Assembly: GCF_032586175.1 (NCBI RefSeq)
Contig: NZ_JAWHTE010000017.1
Coordinates: 1-64,000 of the forward strand
Direction of reading: 5' to 3'
Length of the DNA stretch: 64,000 bases
Source: Ovoidimarina sediminis
Lineage (GTDB): Bacteria; Pseudomonadota; Alphaproteobacteria; Rhodobacterales; Rhodobacteraceae
Shown here: positions 25,675-35,389 of the stretch, in pieces
Position numbering within the stretch: the first letter of the stretch is position 1
Layout of the letters: every line of letters begins with the position of its first letter
The notes under the pieces: generated by a model
Databases searched by the model: none
Seen by the model: only the letters and a program-made list of their open reading frames with translations
Told to the model about the DNA's origin: nothing
Made by a program: the position numbers and the translations under genes

Positions 25675-26634
25675 TCACGCTTCGCGCAAAGTGCCAGCCT
25701 TCAGAAACCACTCATAGGTGCTTTCAACTCCGTCTCGCAATGCGATGGACGCACGCCAGCCCATACTGGAAAGACGGCTGACATCCATCAGCTTTCGCGG
25801 CGTTCCATCAGGCTTCGAAGTGTCGAATTCAATATCGCCCTCAAATCCCGTCACGTCTGCCACCAACCGTGCCAGATCGGCGATACTGATGTCCTCACCG
25901 GTCCCGACATTGATATGGCTGAGCATCGGATCAGTGTTCGCATCGTAGGTCGCGCGGTCGAGATCCATGACGAAAAGCGATGCCGCGGCCATATCGTCAA
26001 CATGCAGGAACTCGCGTTTCGGGGTACCCGTACCCCAGATCATCACGGTCTCCGCCCCGGTCTCAACCGCTTCGTGAAAACGACGTATCAGAGCAGGAAG
26101 GACATGGCTGTTCTCGGGATGAAAGTTGTCGCCCTGACCATATAGGTTCGTAGGCATGACGCTTCGATAATCGTGACCGTACTGGCGATTGTAGCTCTCA
26201 CACAGCTTGATTCCGGCAATTTTTGCGATCGCGTAGGGCTCGTTCGTCGCCTCGAGACGACCGGTCAGAAGTGCGGCTTCGGCCATCGGCTGGTCCGCGT
26301 CGCGCGGATAAATACAGGAAGAGCCGAGGAACAGGAGGCGTTGGATCCCTGCAAGGTGAGAACCATGGATCAGGTTAGCCTCGATCATCAGGTTCTCATA
26401 AAGAAATTCGGCAGGATAGGTAGTGTTTGCCAGAATTCCACCCACCTTTGCCGCAGCGACAATGACCGCCTCGGGGCGCTCCGTCGCCAGGAAAGCCTCA
26501 ACCGCGCGCTGGTCCCTGAGATCGAGTTCTTCACGCGTCCGCGTCAGGATAGGCACGCCACGAGCTTCGAGGGCACGGTAAATCGCTCCGCCCACCATCC
26601 CCCGGTGGCCCGCCACGAAGATTGCACCCGTCAT
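25675..26634 (-). CDS. fcl: GDP-L-fucose synthase
   Basis: 319-residue extended short-chain dehydrogenase. Rossmann motif VAGHRGMVGGAIYR, active-site SSCIYP, and YxxxK in YAIAKIAGIK with Tyr and Lys about 135-139. It epimerises and reduces GDP-4-keto-6-deoxymannose to GDP-L-fucose, using NADPH. It begins 4 bp inside gmd (ATGA). Full length. Confidence 0.95.
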   Translation of the reverse strand: MTGAIFVAGHRGMVGGAIYRALEARGVPILTRTREELDLRDQRAVEAFLATERPEAVIVAAAKVGGILANTTYPAEFLYENLMIEANLIHGSHLAGIQRLLFLGSSCIYPRDADQPMAEAALLTGRLEATNEPYAIAKIAGIKLCESYNRQYGHDYRSVMPTNLYGQGDNFHPENSHVLPALIRRFHEAVETGAETVMIWGTGTPKREFLHVDDMAAASLFVMDLDRATYDANTDPMLSHINVGTGEDISIADLARLVADVTGFEGDIEFDTSKPDGTPRKLMDVSRLSSMGWRASIALRDGVESTYEWFLKAGTLREA

Positions 26635-27755
26635 CCCTGATCCTCGATGGAAACGGGCAGGCTATAACCGTGCTCTTTCAGCAAGCGGTGGCGCTTCGCG
26701 ATCGAAAGATCTTCCGCCACCATTTCAGCACACATCTCCTGAACAGTGATTTCCGGCTCCCATCCAAGGGTCTCCCGGGCCTTTTTGGGGTCTCCGAGAA
26801 GCGTTTCCACCTCGGCCGGACGGAAGTACCTGGGATCGATCCGCATTACGACGTCGCCCGGCTTGACGGCGGGGGCGGCATTCGAGCGCACCGCTTCAAC
26901 CACTGCGATTTCATCGATGCCGGTACCCTCGAACCTCAGTTCGATCCCGAGTTCTTGAGCACTCCAGGTGATGAATTCGCGAACACTATGCTGAACCCCG
27001 GTTGCGATCACGAAGTCCTCTGCTGTGTCCTGCTGAAGCATCATCCATTGCATTCGGACGTAATCCTTCGCGTGCCCCCAATCGCGCAACGCATCGATGT
27101 TCCCCATGTGCAAGCAATCCTCGAGCCCCTGTGCGATGTTTGCGAGCCCGCGAGTAATCTTTCGCGTCACGAAGGTCTCACCGCGACGGGGGCTTTCATG
27201 ATTGAAGAGAATGCCGTTGCAGGCATACAGACCGTACGCCTCGCGGTAGTTCACCGTGATCCAGTAGGCATAAAGTTTTGCGACCGCGTAGGGGGATCGC
27301 GGGTGGAAAGGCGTTGTCTCCGTCTGAGGCGTTTCCTGGACAAGACCGTAGAGCTCGGACGTCGATGCCTGGTAGAATCGAGTCTTCTTCTCGAGCCCAA
27401 GAAACCGGATCGCCTCCAGAAGGCGCAGCGTCCCGATCGCGTCGACATCCGCAGTGTACTCCGGAGCCTCGAAGCTCACCGCGACATGGCTCTGCGCCCC
27501 GAGGTTATAAACTTCGTCAGGCTGAACCTCGCTCAAAATCCGCGTGAGGTTCGATGTGTCCGTGAGATCTCCGTAGTGCAAATGCATTCGAGGCGAGGGA
27601 TCGTGCGGATCCTCATAGATGTGGTCGATCCTCTGAGTGTTGAATGCAGAGGCACGGCGCTTGATACCGTGCACTTCGTAGCCCTTTTCCAACAGAAACT
27701 CTGCCAGATACGAGCCGTCCTGCCCGGTAATCCCTGTAACGAGCGCAGTTTTCAT
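26631..27755 (-). CDS. gmd: GDP-mannose 4,6-dehydratase
   Basis: 374-residue SDR enzyme. NADP-binding GITGQDGSYLAEFLL at the very N-terminus, active site STSELYG, YxxxK in YAVAKLYAYW, and the Gmd-specific RRGETFVTRKITRG. It catalyses the first step from GDP-mannose to GDP-fucose or GDP-rhamnose-type sugars. ATG 27755 begins directly at the Rossmann strand, so the frame extension to 27821 is rejected. It is the first gene of the GDP-fucose operon and divergent from the RND efflux pair across 156 bp. Confidence 0.95.
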   Translation of the reverse strand: MKTALVTGITGQDGSYLAEFLLEKGYEVHGIKRRASAFNTQRIDHIYEDPHDPSPRMHLHYGDLTDTSNLTRILSEVQPDEVYNLGAQSHVAVSFEAPEYTADVDAIGTLRLLEAIRFLGLEKKTRFYQASTSELYGLVQETPQTETTPFHPRSPYAVAKLYAYWITVNYREAYGLYACNGILFNHESPRRGETFVTRKITRGLANIAQGLEDCLHMGNIDALRDWGHAKDYVRMQWMMLQQDTAEDFVIATGVQHSVREFITWSAQELGIELRFEGTGIDEIAVVEAVRSNAAPAVKPGDVVMRIDPRYFRPAEVETLLGDPKKARETLGWEPEITVQEMCAEMVAEDLSIAKRHRLLKEHGYSLPVSIEDQG

Positions 27756-27911
27756 ATACAGCGTTCCGATATCTTCCCCGAGGATGCGGTTCGTGCTGCC
27801 ACGTTTCGAACAATGCCGCAATGCCGCGCGCGTTGGAAAAAGTTTGGCGATTGCGAAATCGCGCTATTCTACAAGATGCGTTTGGTTCGCAGCGCGAGAG
27901 AAAGCGTCACG

Positions 27912-29018
27912 ATGCTAAGATACCAGCTCTTCGGAGCATTCCTATTTGCAAGCCTTGCTGCGTTGCCCCACTGGGCAGAGGCTCAAGGCCGGCCAGCCGG
28001 TGTTGCTGTCGCGGAAGTGACAGAGCGCACGATGGCCGAAACCGTGCCGGTCTTCGCGGAAGTAGTCACGGCACGGGACGGAACAATCGCGGCGCGCGTG
28101 AGTGGCCTCGTTTCCGAGGTGCACGTTCTTGAAGGCTCCAAGGTCGCTGAAGGCGATCTCCTGACATCTCTAGATACGGAACTAGCAAAGATCGAACTGC
28201 GCCAGGCGGAAGCACGCCTCGCGGAAGCGAATGCGGGCGTCGAAACCGCCAAGGCGCGCGAGGCACGCTTGGCCGACGCGCTGGAGCGTATCGAGCGTCT
28301 TCGTGACACGGCAAGCTTCAGTCAGGGCCGTTTCGAGGAAGCGCAAGGAGAAGTTTTCACCGCACGAGGTCAACTGGCGGAGGCCGAGGCACGCGTTCAT
28401 ACGGCCGAGGCCAATATCGCGGAAGTGCAGTACCGGCTCAATCAAGCGGAGATTCGCGCACCATTTGCAGGCACGGTCCTCGACGTTGAAACCAATCCCG
28501 GAGAGTTCATTGCATCTGGCGCACCTGTTGTCCGCCTTCTCGACACCCGCGCGCTCGAAGTGGAAGCGAGCGTACCATCGGTTTATGTCGAAGCGCTCGA
28601 GCCGGGTGCCACTGTGAGTGCATTGACCGAGGGTGGAACACCGCTTGACCTCGTCGTGCGCGCCGTTCTTCCGCTTGAGGACATCGCGACGCGTACCCGA
28701 CCGGTCCGTTTCGTCGCCGCTGACACCGAAGCCCTCAGGCGCGCGGCCGTCGGGCAATCGGTGACTGTCGAAGTTCCCGCCGGTCCTGCGCGCGAGCTTC
28801 TTGCCGTGCCAAAGGATGCTCTCGTTCAAAGCCAGGGCGGATGGACGGTTTTCATCGCCGCCGATGGTGTGGCCGAGCCCCGCCCTATCGAGATCGGCGC
28901 CGCAATCGGCGCCTATTTTGAGGTCTTGAGTGGATTGACGGCTGGCGATCAAGTGGTCGTTCGGGGCAATGAACGGCTACGCCCGGGTCAACCCATCTCA
29001 CCTCAGCCAAGCCAATGA
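27912..29018 (+). CDS. RND efflux periplasmic adaptor (membrane fusion protein)
   Basis: 368 residues. A signal peptide ends near HWAEAQG. The beta-barrel/lipoyl half-motif GLVSEVHVLEGSKVAEGDLL is followed by a long coiled-coil hairpin (about residues 95-165, rich in A/E/R), then the second lipoyl half IRAPFAGTVLDVETNPGEFI. It links an RND pump to an outer-membrane channel. No such channel gene is adjacent. ATG 27912 is preferred; 27876 is possible. The open frame extends 430 codons further upstream antisense to gmd, which is an artefact. Confidence 0.9.
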   Translation: MLRYQLFGAFLFASLAALPHWAEAQGRPAGVAVAEVTERTMAETVPVFAEVVTARDGTIAARVSGLVSEVHVLEGSKVAEGDLLTSLDTELAKIELRQAEARLAEANAGVETAKAREARLADALERIERLRDTASFSQGRFEEAQGEVFTARGQLAEAEARVHTAEANIAEVQYRLNQAEIRAPFAGTVLDVETNPGEFIASGAPVVRLLDTRALEVEASVPSVYVEALEPGATVSALTEGGTPLDLVVRAVLPLEDIATRTRPVRFVAADTEALRRAAVGQSVTVEVPAGPARELLAVPKDALVQSQGGWTVFIAADGVAEPRPIEIGAAIGAYFEVLSGLTAGDQVVVRGNERLRPGQPISPQPSQ

Positions 29019-32000
29019 ACCCCATTCGCTTCGCCATCGACCGGCCCGTCGCGGTCCTTGCCATCGTGATCATGGCCGTTCTGTTCGGCCTGATCGCAGT
29101 CACGCGCATTCCGATCCAATTAACGCCTGATGTTCGCAAGCCCGTCGTGGTCGTCACCACACAGTGGCCTGGCGCGGCTCCCGCCGAAGTCGAACGCGAG
29201 ATTATCAACCCTCAGGAGGAAGCCTTCCGGGGGCTCGACGGGCTCGAGATCATGACGTCCCGCGCACAAAGCGGTCGCGCGGAAGTCACGCTGGAATTCG
29301 CCGTCGGAACGGATATGAGCCAGCTCCTTCTCCTCGTCTCGAACCGGCTCGATCGCGTGGGCGATTATCCGGATGAGGCCGGAGAGCCATCCCTCGATAC
29401 AAGCGGCTCCGACGACAGCGCGATTGCCTGGGTCTTGCTGACTCCCAAGCCGGGGAACACGCGAACGATGGCGACCTATGGCGATTTCGTAGAGGACGTC
29501 GTGAAGGAGCGGATCGAACGGATCGAAGGCGTAAGCGCAGTGAACGTCTTCGGAGGTGTGACGCGGGAGTTGACCATCGTCGTCGACCCGCGGGATCTCT
29601 CGCGGTATCGGCTGACAGTTCCTCAAGTCGTTCGCGCACTCCGGGCAGAAAACATTTCAATCTCCGCAGGAGATGTCGAGGAAGGCAAGCGGCGCTACAT
29701 CGTTCGCGCGGAAGGCAATCTGAACACCGTCGCCGCAATCGAAAGCGTCGTGCTGCGATCTGGTGCCGGCGCGGGGAACCAGGGCCGAATCCGCGTTGGC
29801 GATGTCGCCAAGGTAGGCTTTGACTATCAGGATCCGACGGCACGTCTTCGATATCGGGGCGAACCCGGTCTGGCCTTCAATATCGTACGCGATCCCGGCG
29901 CCAACGTGATCGAAACCATGGAAGAAGTACGCACGGTCATTGCAGAGCTGGCCAAGGGACCAGTGGCCGCGCAGGGCCTCGACATGCGCCAGGTCTATGA
30001 CGAGACCGTCTACATCGAGGGCGCGATCGACCTCGTCACGCAAAACATCTGGCTGGGTGGTGGGCTGGCAGCGATTGTCCTTCTGGTCTTCCTGCGAAGT
30101 CCACGCGCAACGCTTGTCGTTTCCCTCGCGATACCGGTTTCAATCGTGGCAACCTTTGTCGCGATGGCCGCAACCGGCCGAACGCTGAACGTCATCTCGC
30201 TGGCTGGCATCGCCTTCGCGGTCGGCATGATTGTCGACGCGGCGATCGTCGTCCTGGAAAACATCTATCGGCTGCGCGAAAGGGGCACCAACCGGCGCGA
30301 TGCCGCCTATCACGGGGCCCGGCAGGTCTGGGGTGCAATCCTCGTCTCGGCTCTGACAACGGTTTTGGTCTTCGTTCCTATCCTGATCATGGAATTGGAG
30401 GCGGGCCAGCTGTTTCGCGATATCGCGGTGGCGATCTCGGTCTCCGTCCTTCTAAGTCTGGTCGTCGCGATAACGGTGATCCCGGCGCTGGCCAGCAGGA
30501 TCCTTAAATCGGGCGAGCAATCAATGTTGCGTCTTCCCGGGATTGATCATTTCGGTGCGCTCTTCCGATGGCTGGTCATGAGCTATACGCGGATGGTCGT
30601 TCGCATCCGTGCCATAGGAATCCTGATGGTCGTGCTGATTGCTGGCGGTGCAGCCGTCGCAACATGGACGTTCCTGCCACGTCTCGAATATCTGCCAGAA
30701 GGCAACCGTAACCTCGTGTTCGGCCTTATCATCCCGCCGCCAGGCTACAATCTCGGCACGACCGAAACGATCGCGCAAAGGATAGAAAGCGTTGCCGCAC
30801 CGCTCTGGGAAGCGGCCCCGGCACCGCAAACCGAAGACGGCACGCCGACGATCGACAACTTCTTCTTCGTGGCGACGCCCGGAAACAGTTTTGTAGGCGC
30901 AACAGCGGTGGACGGCGCGCGCGCCGGTGATCTGATCCCTGTTCTCTCTCAACCGATCTTCGCAGAACCCGGAACCTTCGGGTTCATGACGCAGCCCTCG
31001 CTCTTCGGGCGCGGGATCGGCGGCGGGCGCACGATCGAACTTAATGTCTCCGGCCAGGATCTGAATGCCATCCTTGGCGTTGCCGGGCGTGCGGCGGGGA
31101 TCGTATCGGGGCTTTTGCCCCGGTCCGAAGGCCATCAGTTCCGCCCGATCCCGGGCTTGGAACTCGGCGCGCCAGAAGTGCGGCTCGTTCCCGATCGCCT
31201 GAGGCTCGCCGATGCGGGGCTGGACAGTTCGGCACTCGCCCAGACGGTGGATGCCTTCAATGACGGCCTGCGGGTCGCGGAGATCACCGTGGGGGCAGAA
31301 CGGCTAAACCTCGTTCTGAAGGGTGATCCGGCCCTCCAGCAGGCGAACCGAACCCAGGACGTCGGCCGCTACCCTGTCGTAACGCCGTCCGGCCAGATCC
31401 TTCCCGTTTCGGCCCTTGCCGATGTGATCGTGACCGCGGGCCCAACCGAGATTCGCCACAGGGATCGTCTCAGGACGGTCACGCTCGAGGTGCGCCCGTC
31501 GGACGCAATGCCACTCGAGGCCGCGGTTGAACTTCTGCAGGCAGAGGTCGTCGACGTCCTTCAAAGTCAGGGGCTGCCCGATGGCATTCGTCTCTCGGTT
31601 TCCGGCACGGCGGACCAGTTGTCGCAGACTTGGGACGCGATCCAGATCAACCTTATGGTCGCGATGATCATTGTATTCCTCGTGATGGCGATCCTGTTCG
31701 AAAGCTTCGTACTACCGCTCGTCATCATGATTTCAGTGCCCGTCGCAGCGGCTGGCGGGGTTGGCGGCCTTGCGCTTCTGAACACATTTCAGACCCAGCC
31801 GCTCGATATGCTGACACTCCTGGGGTTCATCATCCTGGTCGGGATCGTGGTGAATAACGCGATCCTCGTTGTCCACCAGACACTCTATCACCTCCGCGAG
31901 GAAGGCATGCCTCCGATCGAAGCGATCGAGGAGGCGACGCGAAACCGCATTCGCCCGATTTTCATGTCCACGTTGACAAGCGTGATGGGGATGCTGCCGC

Positions 32001-32176
32001 TCGTGCTCATCCCGGGCGAAGGATCCGAGTTATACCGCGGCCTTGGCGCAGTCGTCGTCGGCGGCCTGTCGATGTCGGCTTTCCTCACTCTTCTGACTGT
32101 TCCACCGCTCCTTCGTCTCGCGCTCAGCGCACCAGGCTTGGAGGCAGCCGGCTCGAAGCCGCAGCCAGCCGAATAG
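29015..32176 (+). CDS. RND efflux pump inner-membrane transporter
   Basis: 1053 residues, the normal RND length, with twelve expected membrane helices and two periplasmic loops. The N-terminal helix with PVAVLAIVIMAVLFGLIAV and the following TRIPIQLTPDV, GIAFAVGMIVDAAIVVLENI (helix 4, carrying the Asp of proton relay) and a second-half GFIILVGIVVNNAILVV are diagnostic of HAE1-type drug exporters. It starts 4 bp inside the adaptor gene (ATGA). Substrate range cannot be stated. No local TetR or MarR regulator is adjacent. Confidence 0.95.
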   Translation: MNPIRFAIDRPVAVLAIVIMAVLFGLIAVTRIPIQLTPDVRKPVVVVTTQWPGAAPAEVEREIINPQEEAFRGLDGLEIMTSRAQSGRAEVTLEFAVGTDMSQLLLLVSNRLDRVGDYPDEAGEPSLDTSGSDDSAIAWVLLTPKPGNTRTMATYGDFVEDVVKERIERIEGVSAVNVFGGVTRELTIVVDPRDLSRYRLTVPQVVRALRAENISISAGDVEEGKRRYIVRAEGNLNTVAAIESVVLRSGAGAGNQGRIRVGDVAKVGFDYQDPTARLRYRGEPGLAFNIVRDPGANVIETMEEVRTVIAELAKGPVAAQGLDMRQVYDETVYIEGAIDLVTQNIWLGGGLAAIVLLVFLRSPRATLVVSLAIPVSIVATFVAMAATGRTLNVISLAGIAFAVGMIVDAAIVVLENIYRLRERGTNRRDAAYHGARQVWGAILVSALTTVLVFVPILIMELEAGQLFRDIAVAISVSVLLSLVVAITVIPALASRILKSGEQSMLRLPGIDHFGALFRWLVMSYTRMVVRIRAIGILMVVLIAGGAAVATWTFLPRLEYLPEGNRNLVFGLIIPPPGYNLGTTETIAQRIESVAAPLWEAAPAPQTEDGTPTIDNFFFVATPGNSFVGATAVDGARAGDLIPVLSQPIFAEPGTFGFMTQPSLFGRGIGGGRTIELNVSGQDLNAILGVAGRAAGIVSGLLPRSEGHQFRPIPGLELGAPEVRLVPDRLRLADAGLDSSALAQTVDAFNDGLRVAEITVGAERLNLVLKGDPALQQANRTQDVGRYPVVTPSGQILPVSALADVIVTAGPTEIRHRDRLRTVTLEVRPSDAMPLEAAVELLQAEVVDVLQSQGLPDGIRLSVSGTADQLSQTWDAIQINLMVAMIIVFLVMAILFESFVLPLVIMISVPVAAAGGVGGLALLNTFQTQPLDMLTLLGFIILVGIVVNNAILVVHQTLYHLREEGMPPIEAIEEATRNRIRPIFMSTLTSVMGMLPLVLIPGEGSELYRGLGAVVVGGLSMSAFLTLLTVPPLLRLALSAPGLEAAGSKPQPAE

Positions 32177-32241
32177 ACTGCTCGTCCGGAACGTCGCAGG
32201 TGGGAGGGATTGGCCGCGCCTGCAGGTGCGGGATCGCCCTC

Positions 32242-33000
32242 CTACAAAGGCTTCAGTTCCACCCCTGCCGCCTCCAGTCCAGCCCGCACGGCCGCGGAAA
32301 TCTCCAGCGCTTCCGGCGTATCCCCGTGGCAACAGATGGTATCGATCTGCGCCGGAATACGCGTGCCCGACTCCGCAATGATCGTGCCCTCCCGAACCAT
32401 GGCGACCATGCGTTCGGCGGCCCTCTCAGGATCCCGTACCATCGCACCCGGCAAGGACCTGTCGACCAAGGTCGCATCGTCGTTGTAGGCGCGGTCTGCG
32501 AAGATCTCGCCCGCCCATGCACAGCCCAGCGCCTCAACCGCACGCTGTTGCGCCGTCGCGGCCAGCACCATGATCACGATATCGGGCGCCACCGATAGGG
32601 CTCCCTCGTAGCAGGCGCGCGCAAGTGCCTCGTCTTCGGAGGCCATGTTGGCGAGCGCCCCGTGAAGCTTGAGGTGTCGCACCTTCCCACCAGCCGCTCG
32701 TGCCATCGCCTGCGCCGCACCAACCTGATATCTTACGGCATTCGCGAGGCTGTCGTTGGGCCGGTGCATCCTGAACCGTCCGAAACCTTGGATATCCGGA
32801 AACCCGGGATGCGCGCCAATCCCCACGCCGCGATCCACCGCGAGCGCCATTGTCTTCGCCATGACATCGGGGTCTCCTGCGTGAAAGCCACACGCGATGT
32901 TCGCAGAAGTGACGATATCGAGAAGCGCAGCATCATTGCCCATGTTCCAGGGTCCGAAACTCTCGCCCATATCCGCGTTAAGATCGACCGTCGTGCTCAT
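32242..33000 (-). CDS. pxpA: 5-oxoprolinase subunit A (LamB/YcsF family)
   Basis: 252 residues with the family opening DLNADMGESFGPW and the block IACGFHAGDPDVM. Together with PxpB and PxpC it forms the bacterial ATP-dependent 5-oxoprolinase that turns pyroglutamate into glutamate. It is third in pxpB-pxpC-pxpA, starting 4 bp inside pxpC. Full length with good family fit. Confidence 0.94.
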   Translation of the reverse strand: MSTTVDLNADMGESFGPWNMGNDAALLDIVTSANIACGFHAGDPDVMAKTMALAVDRGVGIGAHPGFPDIQGFGRFRMHRPNDSLANAVRYQVGAAQAMARAAGGKVRHLKLHGALANMASEDEALARACYEGALSVAPDIVIMVLAATAQQRAVEALGCAWAGEIFADRAYNDDATLVDRSLPGAMVRDPERAAERMVAMVREGTIIAESGTRIPAQIDTICCHGDTPEALEISAAVRAGLEAAGVELKPL

Positions 33001-34034
33001 GCATCTTCCTCCATGCCGTAGATGTCGGCGCCACCTGCCGTCACACCGCTGATAAGCTGATAGCTTAAGAGATCACGAATTTCTTCAGCCGAGCGTACGA
33101 GGGGCCGAACAGCGCTGCGAAGCGCTCGCCATCTCGCTTCCTCCGGCTGGAATGCCGCCTCCGCCTCGTCAAATGTCAGAAACCGAAACCGAAGCTGCGT
33201 TCCCGGCGCCGCCTGCGCAACGATCGGCAAATCTTCAGGGAGGACAGAGCCGATCCGCGGATAACCTCCCGTAGTCTGGCACTCGGGCAACAGAACGAAA
33301 GGCGCACCGTCGCCGGTCATTTGTATGTCTCCCGGCACGATCATTTCGGACAGCACGGTCTTTTGCCCGGCCGCCTCGAAGGGCAGCCCATCGCCGATAA
33401 GCTTCACACCCTGCCGGTTGCCGCGCCTGTCCCGAACGAAGGTCGTCTCGGCGAAACGTGCACGCGTTTCTTCACTGTAGAACGAGGTCTGGGCGCCCGG
33501 AACAACCCGAACGACTCCGCCGGAAAAGCGATCCGCCACGTCAATCGTCGCGTCGGAAAATTCGGATCCATTTTCCTCGCCCGCCGGAAGCGTATCACCC
33601 TCCGCCACCCGCGCGCCGATCCCCGCCACGAAATTCGCGGAACGGCTTCCCAGAACCGCTTCCGTCGCGATGCCCCCTCCGAGGGAAAGGTAGCCGTATG
33701 TTCCGGATGAAGCCGGCCCGATATCAAGAACGTCACCAGGATCGAGGTGATACCGGCCAGGCCATGCGAGGATCCGATCCCCGATGCGGGCCGGCATCAC
33801 TGCACCGGTCAAAGCGATACGCAGCGGGCCCGTGGCCTCGAATATCCCACCCATTCCAGCCATTTCGAGGCTTGCAAAAGCCGCGTTCTGCCCAAGGAGT
33901 GCGGCGCCTTCCGCATGGCCGGATCGATCTGCGGCCCCGCCCCTCGCAAGTCCCTTGGAAAGAAAACCCGGGCGGCCAAGGTCCTGAACACTCATTTGCG
34001 GGCCTGCGCGCTTCACCAGAAGACCAGCTGTCAT
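32997..34034 (-). CDS. pxpC: 5-oxoprolinase subunit C (biotin-dependent carboxyltransferase/KipA family)
   Basis: 345 residues. The family opening GPQMSVQDLGRPGFLSKGLARGG and the late block PECQTTGGYPRIGSVLPEDL are diagnostic of the carboxyltransferase domain C. ATG 34034 forms an ATGA overlap with pxpB, which supports it over the extension to 34199. It works as a complex with PxpB and PxpA on 5-oxoproline in the cytoplasm. Confidence 0.94.
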   Translation of the reverse strand: MTAGLLVKRAGPQMSVQDLGRPGFLSKGLARGGAADRSGHAEGAALLGQNAAFASLEMAGMGGIFEATGPLRIALTGAVMPARIGDRILAWPGRYHLDPGDVLDIGPASSGTYGYLSLGGGIATEAVLGSRSANFVAGIGARVAEGDTLPAGEENGSEFSDATIDVADRFSGGVVRVVPGAQTSFYSEETRARFAETTFVRDRRGNRQGVKLIGDGLPFEAAGQKTVLSEMIVPGDIQMTGDGAPFVLLPECQTTGGYPRIGSVLPEDLPIVAQAAPGTQLRFRFLTFDEAEAAFQPEEARWRALRSAVRPLVRSAEEIRDLLSYQLISGVTAGGADIYGMEEDA

Positions 34035-34774
34035 GGCAAAGCCTCCCACGTTGCGCCACCATCCCCTTCCCGAAGCCCATTTAGGGCACCCGGCTCGACG
34101 CCGCGCAGGCATACCTCGTCCCCGGGAGCCAGCGGAAACGGGCGATCGGTGTTCTCCGGGCGATAAACCCGGAAAGCCGTCTGCCCCACATGCTGCCATC
34201 CGGTAGGCGATGCATTGGCGAAAAGAACCACCTGTCGGATCGCAACGACGAGCGCGCCTTCGGGCACATCGATAAGGTCGCCGAGCCGCGGAAGGTTCCA
34301 GGCTTCCGGCAACTCGCCCAAATACGGTTGACCCGGGGCAAAGCCGGTAGCCAGAACCCTCATTCGTGTGTTTGTCAATGTCTCGATAGCTGTAGCTCGC
34401 GAGACACCGACGGAAGCCGCGACGTCATCCAGCTGCGGACCAGCGGCACCTCCGAAGACCGCCGGGATCGTCCAAAGCCGGCGGCCACCGGGCAGGTCCG
34501 CTGCATAGAAGTCTTCCTCTGCAAGCAATCGCTCGAGCGCCGTTACGCCCTCGTGAAGCGCGGGGATCGACGCGAAGCGGACATAGACCGAGGCAAGCGC
34601 ACTTGCGGCTTCCTCGACGCCCGCGACTTCCCCAGCCGCCAACGCTCCCTGAAAAGCGAGCGCAGCGCGGTTGCCAGCTTCTGTCAGCTTATCGGAGAAC
34701 CGAACGACGCAGCCATCCACGCCCTGACGGACGATCTGTGGAAAGCGGGGTGGTTCGGGGCGGGGATGCACCAT
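34031..34774 (-). CDS. pxpB: 5-oxoprolinase subunit B (KipI family)
   Basis: About 247 residues. It has the allophanate-hydrolase subunit 1 fold with the signature TGFAPGQPYLGELP and IRQVVLFANASPTGWQHVG. ATG 34774 (MVHPRPEPP) with GGAG 8 nt upstream is used rather than a TTG at 34807. It is first of the pxp operon. A 16-bp AT-rich motif at 34815-34830, shared with the regulator's own promoter, sits about 40-56 bp before the start. Confidence 0.93.
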   Translation of the reverse strand: MVHPRPEPPRFPQIVRQGVDGCVVRFSDKLTEAGNRAALAFQGALAAGEVAGVEEAASALASVYVRFASIPALHEGVTALERLLAEEDFYAADLPGGRRLWTIPAVFGGAAGPQLDDVAASVGVSRATAIETLTNTRMRVLATGFAPGQPYLGELPEAWNLPRLGDLIDVPEGALVVAIRQVVLFANASPTGWQHVGQTAFRVYRPENTDRPFPLAPGDEVCLRGVEPGALNGLREGDGGATWEALP

Positions 34775-34814
34775 GCGGCAGACTCCATCGGGCGTCACCC
34801 CATACAATTACAAA

Positions 34815-34830
34815 ATATCGATAAATTGTC
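34815..34830. promoter_or_regulatory. Putative operator of the pxp operon (site 1)
   Basis: ATATCGATAAATTGTC lies between the regulator stop (34853) and the pxpB start (34774). It matches the site at 35390-35405 at 14 of 16 positions. It contains a near-palindrome GATAA-A-TTGTC. The AT-rich block stands out in GC-rich DNA. The adjoining winged-helix regulator is the obvious binder. Confidence 0.55.
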
Positions 34831-34852
34831 GATGTGAAATTTGCGTCTGGCT

Positions 34853-35362
34853 TCAGAGGCTCGCGGCGGCGCGACTTGCCTGGTCATACTGCCCGGACGC
34901 ACGCCGCAGAAACGTGGCGATCTGTCTGAAGTCCTCCATCGCCGCAGGGTCATCCGGAAATGCAGACAAAAGACAGGTGCGACGTACTTCGGCATAGGCG
35001 CTGCACAGGTTTCGACCTTCCACTGACGCCTCGTAGAAGACTTCCTTTCCTCGCTTCTCGGACGATACGAGACCAAGCTTCACCAGCTTCTTCAGCGCAT
35101 AGTTCACGGTGTGCAGGTCTTCGATGTTGAGAAGAAAGCAGATGTCGGACAGTCGCTTCTCCCTGTCCCGATGGTTCACATGGTGAAGAACAAGGCTTTC
35201 CAGCACGCTAAGCTCCGGCATACCGGCAGCGGACATGCACCGCTGCACCCAGCGGGTAAAGGCGTTGTAAGCGATCATCAGTCCGAATTCATACTCGGAG
35301 ACTTCGCCTTTCCCACCAGCCGCGAGATGTTCGGACGAAACGATACGGGGACCATCGGACAT
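34853..35362 (-). CDS. Winged-helix (MarR-like) transcriptional regulator
   Basis: About 169 residues, starting at ATG 35362 (MSDGPRIV) or 35374. The DNA-binding region LSVLESLVLHHVNHRDREKR-LSDICFLLNIEDLHTVNYAL is followed by the wing KLGLVSSEKRGKEVFYEAS. It resembles the predicted MarR-type winged-helix proteins found beside amino-acid uptake genes. It sits between the Liv importer and pxpBCA on the same strand. A 16-bp motif in its own promoter recurs before pxpB, suggesting autoregulation and control of 5-oxoprolinase. The ligand may be 5-oxoproline or a related amide, but this is inference. Confidence 0.85.
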   Translation of the reverse strand: MSDGPRIVSSEHLAAGGKGEVSEYEFGLMIAYNAFTRWVQRCMSAAGMPELSVLESLVLHHVNHRDREKRLSDICFLLNIEDLHTVNYALKKLVKLGLVSSEKRGKEVFYEASVEGRNLCSAYAEVRRTCLLSAFPDDPAAMEDFRQIATFLRRASGQYDQASRAAASL

Positions 35363-35389
35363 AGGGCGCACCATACAATCATCTGCAAA

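Noticed and set aside
26622..27911. A long open frame that would extend the RND adaptor by 430 residues at its N-terminus
   Set aside because: It is antisense to gmd, lacks any domain, and the true signal peptide starts at 27912.
32200..32245. Imperfect 9-bp inverted repeat at the convergent RND/pxpA junction as a terminator
   Set aside because: It has a mismatch and a 28-nt loop, no T-tract, and it runs into the pxpA stop codon.
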